Shown here: positions 49,897 through 60,108 of the stretch, in pieces
Numbering within the stretch: position 1 is the first letter of the stretch
How the letters are laid out: every line of letters starts with the position of its first letter
From: Nitrospira sp.
GTDB taxonomy: Bacteria > Nitrospirota > Nitrospiria > Nitrospirales > Nitrospiraceae
DNA: 64,000 nucleotides
NCBI GenBank assembly: GCA_018242665.1
Contig: JAFEBL010000002.1
Location: 124,001-188,000 of the forward strand
Reading direction: 5' to 3'
Translations under genes and position numbers: made by a program
The notes under the pieces: model-generated
The model's database searches: none
What the model was told of the DNA's origin: nothing
Seen by the model: the letters and a program-made list of their open reading frames with translations, nothing else

Positions 49897-50856
49897 TCAC
49901 GCGCGCCCGATCCGTCTGGTTCCACCCAAACCCGTTGTGGCCTCGTCGCCTGTTCCGCCTTGTGTGGCTCCGGCCGCCTTGGCGATTTCGGCGTTCAGTT
50001 CCCCGCCTAACAACAGCGTGATTCCCGTGAAGTAGAACCAGAGCATCAGCACGATGACCCCGGCAATGGATCCGTAGACTTTGTTATAGTCGCCGAAGTG
50101 TTCGACATAGAGCTTGAAGGCGAGCGACACGAGCAGCCAGAGCAGCACCGCAAGCAGCGAGCCGGGAGTGACCCAGCGCCAATCCTGTTCCACGTCGGGG
50201 CAGAAGTAGTACACCGCGGCGAGGGCGAACAGCATCAGCCCGATGGCGACCGGCCATTGCACAAGCACCCAGCTCAATTCGAACAGCCACCCGAGTCCCA
50301 CGAAATCGGCGACCCAGGCGCCGATATGCTCACCATACAACACGAGTGTAATGGACAGAATGATGAAGCCGGCCAGCGCAATGGTCAGCAGAATCGCAAG
50401 CAGGCGTACCTTCCAGAATGGGCGCGATTCCTTCGCCCCATAGACCGTATTCAACGAATCGATGACGGCCGTGACGCCGCTTGAGGACGCCCATAGGGCT
50501 CCGAGTAGTCCGAGCGAGAGCAATCCTCCGCCGCTGCCCCGCACCACCTGCTCCAAATATTTTTGCACCAGCGAAAGCGCGTCTCCCGGAAGGACGTTCT
50601 GCAAATAGATCATCAGTTCCGGCATGGCGTCTTGGAGCGGAAACAGGCCCATCAACGCCGTCAAAAAGATCAGGGCCGGGAACAACGACAGAATGAAGTA
50701 ATAGGCCAGTTGCGCCCCCCGGCCGAGAATTTCATCTTTCTCGGTTTCGCGCCACAGACGGCGCGCCAATTCCGGGAGTGACAAGCCGCCGAGTTTCCAG
50801 GGGCTTTCTCTGGCCGAAGCTGAGGATGGCGAGGCAGATCTCGCAACGGATGTCAT
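49897..50856 (-). CDS. yihY: YihY/BrkB-family membrane protein
   Basis: 319 aa with about six transmembrane helices: 'GAQLAYYFILSLFPALIFLTALMGLF' (~47-72), 'GGGLLSLGLLGALWASSSGVTAVIDSLNTVYG' (~108-138), 'VRLLAILLTIALAGFIILSITLVLYG' (~148-173), 'WVLVQWPVAIGLMLFALAAVYYFCPD' (~195-220), 'VTPGSLLAVLLWLLVSLAFKLYV' (~228-250) and 'YGSIAGVIVLMLWFYFTGITLLLGGELNAEI' (~258-288). These are the YihY/virulence factor BrkB signatures, once mislabelled ribonuclease BN. Function unknown. Start overlaps the stop of the DUF748 gene by 4 bases (ATGA). Confidence 0.88.
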   Translation of the reverse strand: MTSVARSASPSSASARESPWKLGGLSLPELARRLWRETEKDEILGRGAQLAYYFILSLFPALIFLTALMGLFPLQDAMPELMIYLQNVLPGDALSLVQKYLEQVVRGSGGGLLSLGLLGALWASSSGVTAVIDSLNTVYGAKESRPFWKVRLLAILLTIALAGFIILSITLVLYGEHIGAWVADFVGLGWLFELSWVLVQWPVAIGLMLFALAAVYYFCPDVEQDWRWVTPGSLLAVLLWLLVSLAFKLYVEHFGDYNKVYGSIAGVIVLMLWFYFTGITLLLGGELNAEIAKAAGATQGGTGDEATTGLGGTRRIGRA

Positions 50857-52427
50857 GCTTTGCCGTGCTCCTTTTCCAACCCCGGCAGGATTGCCTTAAA
50901 GAAGGCGTTTTGAATGAGGGTTCCCACCACCTGCCAGGTGTCGGCGGAGGGATTGGGAAGCGGCCCCGTCACAGCCCCGTCGGCCGCAACCTGATCAGTC
51001 TTCGCATTCTTCAAGAGATCCACCACGTCGCCGATAACCAACTCGTACACCTTTTTGCTCCACGCCTTGTCCTCATCTTGATGAGGGTCATAGACTTCGA
51101 CGTCCCGGAAGATGGGCTTGAGGTAGCCGGAAACCTCTCCCTGCCGGATAGAGAGTTCACTGAAAAAGGACAGGTTGCCGCGCTGGACGTCAAAGTCGGC
51201 ATAGGCCCGCAGCACGTCATTCAATGACTTCATGTCGGTTTTGATGATTTGAACGTCGAGGTCGAAATCAGGCGTCGGTTTCTCCGGCCGAAACGTGCCG
51301 GCGATCACGCTGCGGCCCGTACCCATGAATCGGCCCGTCACCTTGACGACGGCGTCGCCTCCCTGCAGGTCGCGCAGCCTGGTGGTGAAATTATCGAGAT
51401 CGGCGTTCACGTCGGCGGCAAAGATCCGATAGTCCCGCGACGCCGCCTGGTTCACAAACCCGAATTCACTCTCCAACACTTTTCCACGTTGGATGTTAAT
51501 CACCAGCAGCGGATCATCCTTTGCTTTCTTCGCCACAGCCGCCGCCTCCGCCCGACGCGCGTCATCGTTCGGCCGCCGCCGATAGACATAGTCCGCCTTC
51601 ACACCTTCCAGTCTGATATCGCTGATGTCCGCCACCTGCCTCCAGGGCGCGATATCGGCGTGACCGTTCCCCGCCAGCCGGCCCCGATCAAGCCTCAGGT
51701 TATATCCGCCGGCGAGGCCGATGAAATCGATCAGCGCGATGTTGTCCAGCTCGAAGTCCACGTTGATCGCCGGAAACGGTCTGGTCAATAGGTTGGTATG
51801 GCCCTTGACCGTGATGTGGCCCCCTTGCGGAAGACGTGCGTCCACCGAAATGGAAGAGGGATAGGCTTCTTCCTCGCCGCCGCGATTGATGATGTCTCTC
51901 GCTTCAACCTGTACATGCGAGAGCGTCACAGGTTTCGCCTTGTGATGGTCGTAGTACGTGACCTCCGCGTCTGTGACGGTCACGGTATTGATGCGAAGCG
52001 GAAAGATCTGCCGAACCACATCCTGCCAGGCACTTGGACGTGCGTCGTGCAGTTCGGCCTTGGCCTGCGGCCGGGTCAGGCTGGCCGACGGCCGATCGAT
52101 GCGATGGTCGCTCACGACTTGCCCCGTCAAGAGCCCAGTCCATTGCAGGCCGGCATGCCATTTCGGGATGTGCGCCATCGGTGGGTCGGGATGGCGATGT
52201 TGAATGAGCGTCACATTCTCGAGATCGAGGGACAGGGTCAGCGGATGGAGATTCAGTTTCTCGATATGGAGGGTGTAGCCTTTGAGCGAGGCATTGGTTT
52301 TTTCTTCGATGTACGTTCTCATCGGCTCATCGGCGATGGTCGCAGCAAGCAGAATGATCGCAATCAAGGCGATCCCTAAACTGCCCGTCCATGTGACCCA
52401 ACGGGGTATGGAAGTATACGTCGGCAC
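50853..52427 (-). CDS. DUF748 AsmA-like envelope protein
   Basis: 524 aa. One N-terminal membrane anchor (~14-32, 'LGIALIAIILLAATIAD'), then a long beta-rich periplasmic part with AsmA/DUF748 motifs: 'LNLHPLTLSLDLENVTLIQHRHPDPPMAHIPKWHAGLQW', 'LRINTVTVTDAEVTYYDHHKAKPVTLSHVQVEARDI', 'FPAINVDFELDNIALIDF', 'GGDAVVKVTGRFMGTGRSVIAGTFRPEKPTPDFDLDVQI', and 'GNLSFFSELSIRQGEVSGYLKPIFRDVEVYD'. Such AsmA-like proteins form bridges that help move or balance lipids between membranes. It leads the DUF748-yihY-ku run. Start ATG at 52427. Confidence 0.82.
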   Translation of the reverse strand: MPTYTSIPRWVTWTGSLGIALIAIILLAATIADEPMRTYIEEKTNASLKGYTLHIEKLNLHPLTLSLDLENVTLIQHRHPDPPMAHIPKWHAGLQWTGLLTGQVVSDHRIDRPSASLTRPQAKAELHDARPSAWQDVVRQIFPLRINTVTVTDAEVTYYDHHKAKPVTLSHVQVEARDIINRGGEEEAYPSSISVDARLPQGGHITVKGHTNLLTRPFPAINVDFELDNIALIDFIGLAGGYNLRLDRGRLAGNGHADIAPWRQVADISDIRLEGVKADYVYRRRPNDDARRAEAAAVAKKAKDDPLLVINIQRGKVLESEFGFVNQAASRDYRIFAADVNADLDNFTTRLRDLQGGDAVVKVTGRFMGTGRSVIAGTFRPEKPTPDFDLDVQIIKTDMKSLNDVLRAYADFDVQRGNLSFFSELSIRQGEVSGYLKPIFRDVEVYDPHQDEDKAWSKKVYELVIGDVVDLLKNAKTDQVAADGAVTGPLPNPSADTWQVVGTLIQNAFFKAILPGLEKEHGKA

Positions 52428-52721
52428 AGTGAGTCGTCTCTTGCTCGTTTCTTTTCAGATGTACACGGTCGAAGGCAGGAGTCCCACTCGGATGAACCCT
52501 AGTGGTGCGGGATGAGACAGCACGAATTGCAGATCGACTGTTCAGAGTATGTACACGCTGCGGCCGGCGTGAAAGACAGATCGAGACCTGTGCATCTCCT
52601 TCCTCGATGGTGCATGGAGGATCGTCCAGTGGCTCCCAGATGCTTCCGACGGGAGGAATTTCTCTTTGCAATCATCAGTCGTTGCACTCCCCGCGTTCTC
52701 TTCCTCGCGTCGAACCCCCGT

Positions 52722-52773
52722 CTAGTGACCCTAGTAGATTCATCGCTGGATGCCTTCTGGAGATACCCCTAGT
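52722..52773. promoter_or_regulatory. CTAG-rich cluster with operator-like site F
   Basis: Site F, GGAGATACCCCTAGT at 52759-52773, matches site B in 11 of 15 positions. ACCCTAGTAG at 52729-52738 and CTAGT at 52722-52726 lie just before it, and a further ACCCTAGT lies at 52496-52503. They sit 70-350 bases upstream of the DUF748-yihY-ku run. Confidence 0.35.
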
Positions 52774-52977
52774 TTCCGGCGAACCTCGGTCGAGGGATTC
52801 CGGTTTATCGGCGATCCAAATCATCTCCGGGCATTAGTTGCGGACCGCACCCGGAACTATCGTGAGGCTTTAGATGTGGGAAGGCTGTAGTGCGACGGAA
52901 TGCGCAGTCGCGTTTGGGAAGCAGCAGAAAGAGGTTGTATCAAAGACGGCGGTGGGAATCACCGCGATACGAGGGGG

Positions 52978-53027
52978 CAATACACGGAAGGGGATGCGGC
53001 CGTTGCCGCATCCCCTTCCGTGTATTG
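52978..53027. repeat. Perfect 23-bp inverted repeat with CGTT loop
   Basis: Left arm 52978-53000 begins CAATACACGGAAGGGG and ends GCGGC; right arm 53005-53027 is its exact complement; the loop is CGTT (53001-53004). No T run follows on either strand, so it is not a typical terminator. It stands in the ~1.2 kb between the DUF748 gene and the TonB receptor (52428-53661), where I see no reliable gene; another 7-bp stem (CGTGGCT-N6-AGCCACG) lies at 53095-53114. Open frames across this hairpin carry its palindrome as peptide and look spurious. Confidence 0.75.
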
Positions 53028-53661
53028 GCACATGTAGCTTCGTTTGACGGTACCACTCGCACCCAAACATAACGGCATTCCCTTGACACGTCTCGTGGCT
53101 AGTTGAAGCCACGACCGACACGGCATCGTTTACGCCGTCGGCCGCCGCGGCAGACGGCTTAATGGCAAACTCAACAGTGTCGCAGACTCCAAAAGCGCCA
53201 TTCGGAACGAGTGTGATCCTGTGGTATCCCCGACAGATTCCCATCGCGAAGCGGATCGGTCGCTCAGAATTCATCAGACCCCCTTCTGGCTGCATCGGAA
53301 ATCAGAAGGAGAAGGGTACGGAACACTTGATTATTGTCAAATATCACGAAGCGTCACGGTTCGCGACTTTGTAGTTCCGAACGCCCTATGTCTCAGCTTG
53401 ATAGAGATCAAGCCGAGCGCCGCCTTTCGTCAATGCGTCGAATCTTCGTGAAGTCTATAGGACTGCGTAGGTGCCGGCGTGCGTTCGGAATCATCTGAAG
53501 CGTGACCGTCGAGGAAGACAGATCGTGAGTGGGGCGTACGAAGGCGTCAGACCGGCTGGCCCCATCGACGCGGTTCACATCGCAGTTGCGCGACGAATCC
53601 TCAAGGGTTACGCAGCGTTGGAGGGAAATCTGACATCACAGGGCAATGGAGGAGCTCAAGC

Positions 53662-55986
53662 ATGATGGCCCGATTGCTAGTCTTCGTACTGCTGTGGGTA
53701 TTCACGCCCCTGTCTCCTGTGTCTCCTGCTTGGCCGCAATCAAGCGGCCAGGTGCCAGAACCATCTGACGCACCCACACACCAGAGTGATCAGGACAGCT
53801 TGGTGTTAGACACCGTGGAGGTGGAAGGTCATCGGAAAGCCACCATTTCGCCCACTTATATTGTGACGAAAGATCGAGAACCCAATACGGAACGTACAAT
53901 CAGTCAACAAGGCATACGCCAGTTCGCGACGCCTGCACAAACTCAGTCGTTACTGGGCATCAATATGTTGCCGTCCGTGAATATCCAAACGGCCGAACCC
54001 TATGGATTGGGCTCGCAGTTCAGCGTCAACATCCGAGGCAAAACGGCTTTTCACTTGGCCCGTACGATCGAGGATTTACCAATTAATGGGGTCGTCGGCG
54101 GGTTCGAGCTGTTTGATCTCGAAAACGTCAACAGCCTGACCCTCTACAGTGGCGCCATCCCTACTGACCACGGATTCGCGCCCTCCAATGCGACGGGACA
54201 GTTGAACCTCTCTCTGCTACGTCCTCGGGATACGTTTGGGGTCACCTACCGGCAGAGCAATGGCTCGTTCCAGTTCAATCGGACCTATGGGCGGGTGGAT
54301 ACCGGGGAATTGCCCACCAAGACCAAGCTGTTTCTTTCGTATTCCTACTCGGATGCGCACAAATGGAAGGGAGACGGGGATTCGCCGGCTGGTCGGTCCA
54401 ATGGCGAGTTCGGGCTTTCTCAAGAACTGGGTCAACACGCGAAACTTGAGATTTTCGGTGTCGTTCAAAGCTATCAGACGAATACCTTCCGAGCGCTGAC
54501 GTATCCACAGTCCCAAAATTTAGGAACGTTTCGCGGATTTGATTTCAATCGCACGACCACCGGCAATCCTGCGCAAGACGTGTTCTTCTATGGATTCAAC
54601 TCCGCGCAATACAATACGTGGGCGCTCTTTGCGAATTTGGAAGTCAAACCGACGGCCACCAGCCGGTTCATGCTCAAGCCCTACTACTGGAACAACGACG
54701 GGTTCACGTTGACCGGCGGCACAGTCCTGGGACAGCCGGGAGTCACGAGGTGGGATCAAAACAACCGCAACTATGGCCTAGTCGCGCAATACGATGTCGA
54801 TTTCTGGGGCGTGACGGGTTCGGTGGGGTATTGGCATGACACGATGCAAGCGCCGCCGCCACCCGTCAACATGAAAGCCTTCAATGTGCTTCCGAGTGGT
54901 CAACTGCAGTTTCGTCAATGGTCGCTCTTGGATCAACAAAATCAACATGTCTTCCATGCTCCGTATGTGAAGTTGGCGAAACATACGGATCGCTATGATG
55001 TCCAAATCGGCCTCAAATATCTCTATCAAATACGTCCATCGTATCAAGGCTATAATCTCACCGGACTTCCCGATGTGCCGTACGACCAAGTGTTTAATGC
55101 CAATCCCACGGCCAATCCCAACTTAGCGATCGGGTCCGGTTCTTACCATCAGTTTCTTCCGTACGCCGGCTTCAGTTATTCCTTCACCAGCGAGCTGGCG
55201 GGCCGATTCGTCTATGGCCGCAACTATGGCCGCCCTGACTGGGGACCGGCCATCAGTGCGTTTAATGGGAATCAGGCCGCGTTTCTGTCGCAAGGATTGA
55301 CGCTCAACAGCATCGTGAGTCCGTTGCGACCTCAGATCACCGACAATTTCGATGTCGGCCTCAGATACACCCAGCGGCATTGGTACATTGCGCCGACGCT
55401 CTTCGACACCGAGGTGCACAATCAGGAAACGTTTATTTTTGATCCGAAGGTCAATACCCAGTACGCCGTCCCCGACATGCAGGCACGATCGGTAGGAGGA
55501 GAACTCGAGGTCGGCATCGAACCCTTCGACAAGTTTTCGATCTTCGGAACGGCTTCGTACTTTCGGTATTATTTCTTGAACAATGTCAGAACCGGCACGA
55601 ACGCAACCCTTCAGGCCCAAGGCAATCAGGTGCCTGATGCTCCGAAGTACATGGCAAAAATCGGTGCCAGCTATGAATTCCACGGATTGACGGTCGCTCC
55701 GATCATACGCTGGATCGGCTCTCGCTTCGGAGATGCCGCCAATACCCAACGCGTGTCCGACTACTATATCGTGGACGTCAATCTCGCCTATGCCATTCCC
55801 GAGGCATTCGGGTACGAGAAGTTGGGTCTCAAGCATCTGCAGTTGTTTGCGAGTTTTCTCAATGTCACCGATCGAAAATACGTCAGCCTCATCAGCTTCA
55901 ACGAATTGCAGTTTACGGGAGGGACGTCCTATTTTGCCGGGGCGCCCTTCACGGCCGTGGTCGGCTTGACGGCGAGCACATTCTAA
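53662..55986 (+). CDS. TonB-dependent outer-membrane receptor
   Basis: 774 aa. Signal peptide (~1-25, ending SPAWPQS), a TonB-box-like 'VLDTVEVEGHR' (~47-58), a plug domain (~75-195) with 'FSVNIRGKTAFHLARTIEDLPINGVVGGFELFDLENVNSLTLYSGAIP' and a 22-strand-type barrel thereafter, rich in aromatic residues and ending in ASTF. The closing strands 'LKHLQLFASFLNVTDRKYVSLI' and 'FAGAPFTAVVGLTASTF' are typical. It imports a large scarce nutrient with energy from TonB-ExbBD. Substrate is not readable from sequence; cobalamin would make sense given nrdJ and hpnR nearby, but no B12 riboswitch motif was found in the upstream 370 bases. A GGAGG lies 8 bases before the start. Confidence 0.9.
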   Translation: MMARLLVFVLLWVFTPLSPVSPAWPQSSGQVPEPSDAPTHQSDQDSLVLDTVEVEGHRKATISPTYIVTKDREPNTERTISQQGIRQFATPAQTQSLLGINMLPSVNIQTAEPYGLGSQFSVNIRGKTAFHLARTIEDLPINGVVGGFELFDLENVNSLTLYSGAIPTDHGFAPSNATGQLNLSLLRPRDTFGVTYRQSNGSFQFNRTYGRVDTGELPTKTKLFLSYSYSDAHKWKGDGDSPAGRSNGEFGLSQELGQHAKLEIFGVVQSYQTNTFRALTYPQSQNLGTFRGFDFNRTTTGNPAQDVFFYGFNSAQYNTWALFANLEVKPTATSRFMLKPYYWNNDGFTLTGGTVLGQPGVTRWDQNNRNYGLVAQYDVDFWGVTGSVGYWHDTMQAPPPPVNMKAFNVLPSGQLQFRQWSLLDQQNQHVFHAPYVKLAKHTDRYDVQIGLKYLYQIRPSYQGYNLTGLPDVPYDQVFNANPTANPNLAIGSGSYHQFLPYAGFSYSFTSELAGRFVYGRNYGRPDWGPAISAFNGNQAAFLSQGLTLNSIVSPLRPQITDNFDVGLRYTQRHWYIAPTLFDTEVHNQETFIFDPKVNTQYAVPDMQARSVGGELEVGIEPFDKFSIFGTASYFRYYFLNNVRTGTNATLQAQGNQVPDAPKYMAKIGASYEFHGLTVAPIIRWIGSRFGDAANTQRVSDYYIVDVNLAYAIPEAFGYEKLGLKHLQLFASFLNVTDRKYVSLISFNELQFTGGTSYFAGAPFTAVVGLTASTF

Positions 55987-56168
55987 GAACCGACTGCATC
56001 ATACTCCTCCCACTGGACAGAGAGTGTGACGCGTATCGCCTGCGTGTAAGCTACGTTGGAGTCATTTTTCCCCATACCGAAACCAGCCAGCGGTATACGT
56101 AGATATGTCGCGGCTATCTCTGAGTCGTGGCGTGCGAAAGTTTGATGTGGTATTCCTGCCCTGAGCAC

Positions 56169-56213
56169 AAAAAAGGCCGCGGCTACCCTCGTTCACCCAG
56201 GGTAGCCGCGGCC
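56169..56213 (-). terminator. Rho-independent terminator downstream of nrdJ
   Basis: A perfect 15-bp GC-rich stem, GGCCGCGGCTACCCT with its complement, around a 9-base loop (56175-56213). Read on the minus strand it is followed by six T (56169-56174 are A on the plus strand). It lies about 160 bases after the nrdJ stop. On the plus strand there is no T run, though it may also slow transcription from the TonB receptor gene. Confidence 0.85.
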
Positions 56214-56371
56214 TCTCCGTTACGCTGATGGTGCCTCTGCGATCTAACTGTTACTGCCTATCAAATAACTTCCCGTAGAACCTTAATCCAAGAATCACAT
56301 CGACGTTGAACTTCTTTATTTGCTAGTAAGTGAGAGTATTTTCTGGTTAACAGATTTATTTTTCTCCACGA

Positions 56372-59300
56372 CTACGAACAGCCGCTGGTTTCGCCGCAGG
56401 TCATGCATTTCAGGCAAGTCCCGTTGCGGACGAGCGTGAACTGTTTGCAATTCTGGCACGGGTCGCCTTCGTAGCCCTTCTCCCGCGCTTCTTGTCTCAC
56501 GGAGGTCACGGTCAACGTCTCCCGCTTCAATTCTAATTTGTGGGCAACACTGCCGTTGCCGGCTCTTTGCGAGTGGCCATTGCCACCGTTCATGCCGTTG
56601 CGTCGCACGGGCAAGTGTTCGGTGAGGATCGAAGCCTTCTTCAGCGCCGTCATATCGACTTCTTCGTCGTCACATTCGGGATCTTGGTCATCCTTCTTCA
56701 TCGAATCCATCCGCAGATCATCTTCCTGGACCTGCGCCAGATCCTTCCGCTCAAGGTACGTAATCGCCAGTTCGCGGAAGATGTAGTCGATGATCGACGT
56801 AGCCATCTTGATTCGATCGTTCAACTTGACCGGCCCGTTCGGCTCGAACCGAGTAAACACGAAGGCTTCGACGAACTCTTCCAGCGGCACGCCGTGCTGC
56901 AGCCCGAGCGAAATCGCGATGGCGAAGTTATTCATCAAGCTGCGGAAGGCGGCGCCTTCCTTGTGCATGTCGAGGAAAATTTCGCCGAGCGTGCCGTCTT
57001 CATATTCGCCGGTGCGCAGATACAATTTGTGCCCGCCGATGATGGCTTTTTGCGTATACCCGCCGCGCCTCGCCGGCAGCGAACGGCGCTTGTGGAGATA
57101 GCGCACCAACACTCGTTCGGCAACCTTTTCCGCCACCTGCGCCACGCTGGGTGCTGCCTCCGCGCCCTTCCCGCTGTCGGATGAGGCGTTCAACGGCTGG
57201 CTCAACTTCGAACCGTCCCGATACAGCGCCACGGCCTTGACCATGCTCTTCCAGGCGAAGAGGTAGGCCGCTTTGACATCTTCCAGCGTCGCATCGGAAG
57301 GCATGTTGATGGTCTTGCTGATCGCCCCGCTGATAAAGGGCTGGGCGGCGGCCATCATGCGAATATGCGCATCCACGGGAATAAACCGCTGTCCGATCCG
57401 ACCGCACCGGTTGGCGCAATCGAAGATCGGCAGGTGCTCCACCTTGAGGTGGGGCGCGCCTTCGACCGTCATCGTGCCGCAGCAATAGTCGTTCGCCGCC
57501 GAGACATCTTCCTGCGTGAAGCCCAGCGACTTCAGCATATTGAACGTCGGATCGGCCAGCTGCGCCTCATTGATGCCCAGGTTCTGGCGGCAGAACTCTT
57601 CGCCCAATGTGTATTTGTTGAACGCGAACTGAATTTCGAACGCCTGTGCCAATGAGCCTTCCAGCCGCTCCAATGCCGCTTCGTCAAACCCCTTTTGCCG
57701 CAACACCTCATGGTTGATGTAGGGCGCACCCTTGAGGGTTTGATGCCCGGCGCAATAGGCCACGATGTCCCGGATCTGGGCTTCGGTATAGCCGAGCGCC
57801 TGCAGCGCAGGTGGCAGACTCTGATTGATGATCTTGAAATAGCCGCCGCCTGCCAGTTTCTTGAACTTGACCAAGGCAAAGTCCGGCTCGATCCCGGTGG
57901 TATCGCAGTCCATGACCAGACCAATGGTCCCCGTCGGCGCGATCACGGTGACCTGCGCGTTTCGGAACCCGTAGGCCGTCCCCAGTTCCAGAGCGCGATC
58001 CCAAGCCCGCCTGGCCGCCAGCAACATGGCGGGCGGACAATGTTCCGGCTGAATCGGAGCCGGCAGAATCGTGAGCTGTTCATATTCCGCCTGCGGCGCG
58101 CTGTAAGCTGCGCGCCGGTGATTGCGGATCACGCGCAACATCGACTCACGATTGCGGTTGTAGTGGGGAAACGGACCGATCTCCGCCGCCATTTCCGCCG
58201 ACGTCGCATAGGACTCGCCGGTCATGATGGCCGTGATCGCGCCGCAAATCGCCGTCGCTTTCGGGGAATCGTAGGGAATGCTCTGCTTCATGAGGATGGT
58301 GCCGAGGTTGGCATAACCCAATCCCAATGTCCGATAGTCGTAACTCTTCTGCGCAATCGCGCGGCTGGGGAACGACGCCATCAGCACGCTGATTTCCAAC
58401 GCCACCGTCCATAGTCGGACCGCATGGCGGAACGACTCCAGATCGAACTCCCCTTCCTCGTTGAAGAACTTTGCCAGGTTCAACGACGCGAGGTTGCAGG
58501 CCGTGTCGTCCAGGAACATGTATTCCGAACAGGGGTTGGAGGCGTTGATCCGCCCGTCTTCCGGGCACGTATGCCACTCGTTGATGGTCGTATCGTACTG
58601 GGTGCCGGGATCGGCGCAAATCCACGCGGCCCAAGCAATCTTGTCCCACAGGTCGCGCGCCTTGAGCGTCTTGCTGACCTTGCCGTCGATCCGGCGGCGT
58701 AGTTCCCAGTCGCCGTCCTGCTCCAACGCCTCGAAAAATCCGTTCGGAATGCGCACGCTGTTGTTGGAGTTTTGCCCCGACACGGTCTGGTACGCCTTGC
58801 CGTCCCAATTGGTGTCGTATTCGTGGAACGCAAAGTGGGTGTAGCCCTGCTTCGCATAATCGAACATGCGGTGGATGTAGGCTTCGGGCACCATGTCGCG
58901 CCGGGCTGCTGTCACGGCCTCGCGCAGTCCTTGGTTCTTTTTCATGTCCAGTTCGAGCTGCGCCCCGCCCTGCGCATCCGACGCCTGGCAGGCCTTCAGC
59001 ACGGCATTGAGCCGCTGCGCGCAAATCTTGGAGCCGGTGACCATGGCGGCCACCTTTTGCTCTTCGACGACTTTCCAATCGATAAATTCTTCGATGTCCG
59101 GATGGTCGAGGTCCAGACAGACCATCTTGGCCGCCCGTCTGGTCGTCCCGCCCGATTTGATCGCCCCGGCGGCACGATCGCCGATCTTCAGGAACGACAT
59201 GAGGCCGGAGGAACGTCCGCCGCCCGACAGGGATTCGCCGTCGCCGCGCAGGCGCGAGAAATTGGTGCCGGTGCCCGATCCATACTTGAACAGCCGTGCC

Positions 59301-59914
59301 TCACGCACCCAGAGGTCCATGATGCCGTTCTCGTTGACGAGATCATCCTCGATCGATTGAATGAAGCAGGCGTGCGGCTGCGGATGTTCGAACGCATTCG
59401 TCGCCCGCACGACTTCGCCTACCGTGGGATCGACATAAAAGTGGCCCTGCGCCGGCCCCGAGAGCCCGTAGGCATAATGCAGCCCGGTGTTGAACCACTG
59501 CGGACTGTTGGGGGCGGCCATCTGATAGGCCAGCATGTAGCACATTTCATCGTGGAAGGCGGTCGCATCTTCCGGTGTCTTGAAATAACCGTGATTCTTG
59601 CCCCAGAACGTCCAGCACCCGGCCAGCCGTTCAAATACCTGCCGGGCATCACGCTCGCCGCCCAACACGGGTTTGCCGGCGGCATCCACGACCGGCGTGC
59701 CGTCCTCATGCACTTGCGGCACCCCGGCCTTCCGGAAATACTTTTGCGCCAGGATGTCGATCGCCAATTGCGTCCAATGTTCCGGGATATCGATATGCTC
59801 CAACTTGAACACGGTCGATCCGTCGGGATTCCGGATCTCCGAGGAACGCTTGACGAACGCAAGACCCTCATAGGGGCTTTGTCCACGCTTGGTGAATCTT
59901 CGTTCAATTCTCAC
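56372..59914 (-). CDS. nrdJ: Adenosylcobalamin-dependent (class II) ribonucleoside-diphosphate reductase
   Basis: 1180 aa from a GTG with AAGGAGG 5 bases upstream. Makes deoxyribonucleotides with a B12-derived radical, without oxygen. Seen: '[21 protein letters not shown]' (~135-155), first redox Cys in '[13 protein letters not shown]', '[31 protein letters not shown]', the radical-site region '[25 protein letters not shown]' (N, C and E), '[35 protein letters not shown]', a TSCPD domain (~990-1090: '[52 protein letters not shown]'), and a C-terminal Cys4 ribbon (CQNC..CLKCMTC). No allosteric ATP-cone domain was seen at the N-terminus. Expression is probably under NrdR (two boxes at 60048-60094). 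Confidence 0.96.
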   Translation of the reverse strand: MRIERRFTKRGQSPYEGLAFVKRSSEIRNPDGSTVFKLEHIDIPEHWTQLAIDILAQKYFRKAGVPQVHEDGTPVVDAAGKPVLGGERDARQVFERLAGCWTFWGKNHGYFKTPEDATAFHDEMCYMLAYQMAAPNSPQWFNTGLHYAYGLSGPAQGHFYVDPTVGEVVRATNAFEHPQPHACFIQSIEDDLVNENGIMDLWVREARLFKYGSGTGTNFSRLRGDGESLSGGGRSSGLMSFLKIGDRAAGAIKSGGTTRRAAKMVCLDLDHPDIEEFIDWKVVEEQKVAAMVTGSKICAQRLNAVLKACQASDAQGGAQLELDMKKNQGLREAVTAARRDMVPEAYIHRMFDYAKQGYTHFAFHEYDTNWDGKAYQTVSGQNSNNSVRIPNGFFEALEQDGDWELRRRIDGKVSKTLKARDLWDKIAWAAWICADPGTQYDTTINEWHTCPEDGRINASNPCSEYMFLDDTACNLASLNLAKFFNEEGEFDLESFRHAVRLWTVALEISVLMASFPSRAIAQKSYDYRTLGLGYANLGTILMKQSIPYDSPKATAICGAITAIMTGESYATSAEMAAEIGPFPHYNRNRESMLRVIRNHRRAAYSAPQAEYEQLTILPAPIQPEHCPPAMLLAARRAWDRALELGTAYGFRNAQVTVIAPTGTIGLVMDCDTTGIEPDFALVKFKKLAGGGYFKIINQSLPPALQALGYTEAQIRDIVAYCAGHQTLKGAPYINHEVLRQKGFDEAALERLEGSLAQAFEIQFAFNKYTLGEEFCRQNLGINEAQLADPTFNMLKSLGFTQEDVSAANDYCCGTMTVEGAPHLKVEHLPIFDCANRCGRIGQRFIPVDAHIRMMAAAQPFISGAISKTINMPSDATLEDVKAAYLFAWKSMVKAVALYRDGSKLSQPLNASSDSGKGAEAAPSVAQVAEKVAERVLVRYLHKRRSLPARRGGYTQKAIIGGHKLYLRTGEYEDGTLGEIFLDMHKEGAAFRSLMNNFAIAISLGLQHGVPLEEFVEAFVFTRFEPNGPVKLNDRIKMATSIIDYIFRELAITYLERKDLAQVQEDDLRMDSMKKDDQDPECDDEEVDMTALKKASILTEHLPVRRNGMNGGNGHSQRAGNGSVAHKLELKRETLTVTSVRQEAREKGYEGDPCQNCKQFTLVRNGTCLKCMTCGETSGCS

Positions 59915-60047
59915 TGGTTCCTCCTTAACAGGTACCGATTGTTCGATGCAGGAAGCGGATGGTCACTGCTGTATGGGATGTGACTGGAAAAGAGGCTTGC
60001 CCATCAGGGTCGATCTCTTCGACAAACTCGCACTCAACCGCAATGAC

Positions 60048-60063
60048 TACTAGATATAGTGAT
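60048..60063. promoter_or_regulatory. NrdR-like box 1 before nrdJ
   Basis: On the nrdJ strand the 16 bases read ATCACTATATCTAGTA, close to the established NrdR-box consensus (ACACTATATMTAGTGT type). It covers the proposed -10 element of nrdJ. Box 2 is 31 bases away centre to centre. Confidence 0.65.
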
Positions 60064-60079
60064 CCTATTTTTTTGTCAA
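60053..60079 (-). promoter_or_regulatory. Proposed nrdJ promoter between the NrdR boxes
   Basis: A perfect -35 TTGACA (60074-60079 on the minus strand), 15-base spacer and -10-like TATATC (60053-60058). The -10 lies inside NrdR-like box 1 and the -35 abuts box 2, as in known NrdR-repressed nrd promoters. The leader to the GTG would be about 140 bases. Confidence 0.55.
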
Positions 60080-60094
60080 ACAAAATGTTGTGGC
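60079..60094. promoter_or_regulatory. NrdR-like box 2 before nrdJ
   Basis: On the nrdJ strand it reads GCCACAACATTTTGTT; core CCACAACATTTTGT has the ACAACAT..TTGT pattern of NrdR boxes. Spacing of 31 bases (three helical turns) from box 1 is the usual tandem arrangement. Confidence 0.55.
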
Positions 60095-60108
60095 ACACCT
60101 GTGAGTAA

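Noticed and set aside
52870-53274. Minus-strand frame of ~135 aa across the 23-bp hairpin
   Set aside because: Its middle is the palindrome itself, translated; the rest has no known pattern and the codon use is poor.
53290-53661. Cobalamin riboswitch before the TonB receptor
   Set aside because: No recognisable B12 box was found by eye; the region is unstructured apart from small stems.
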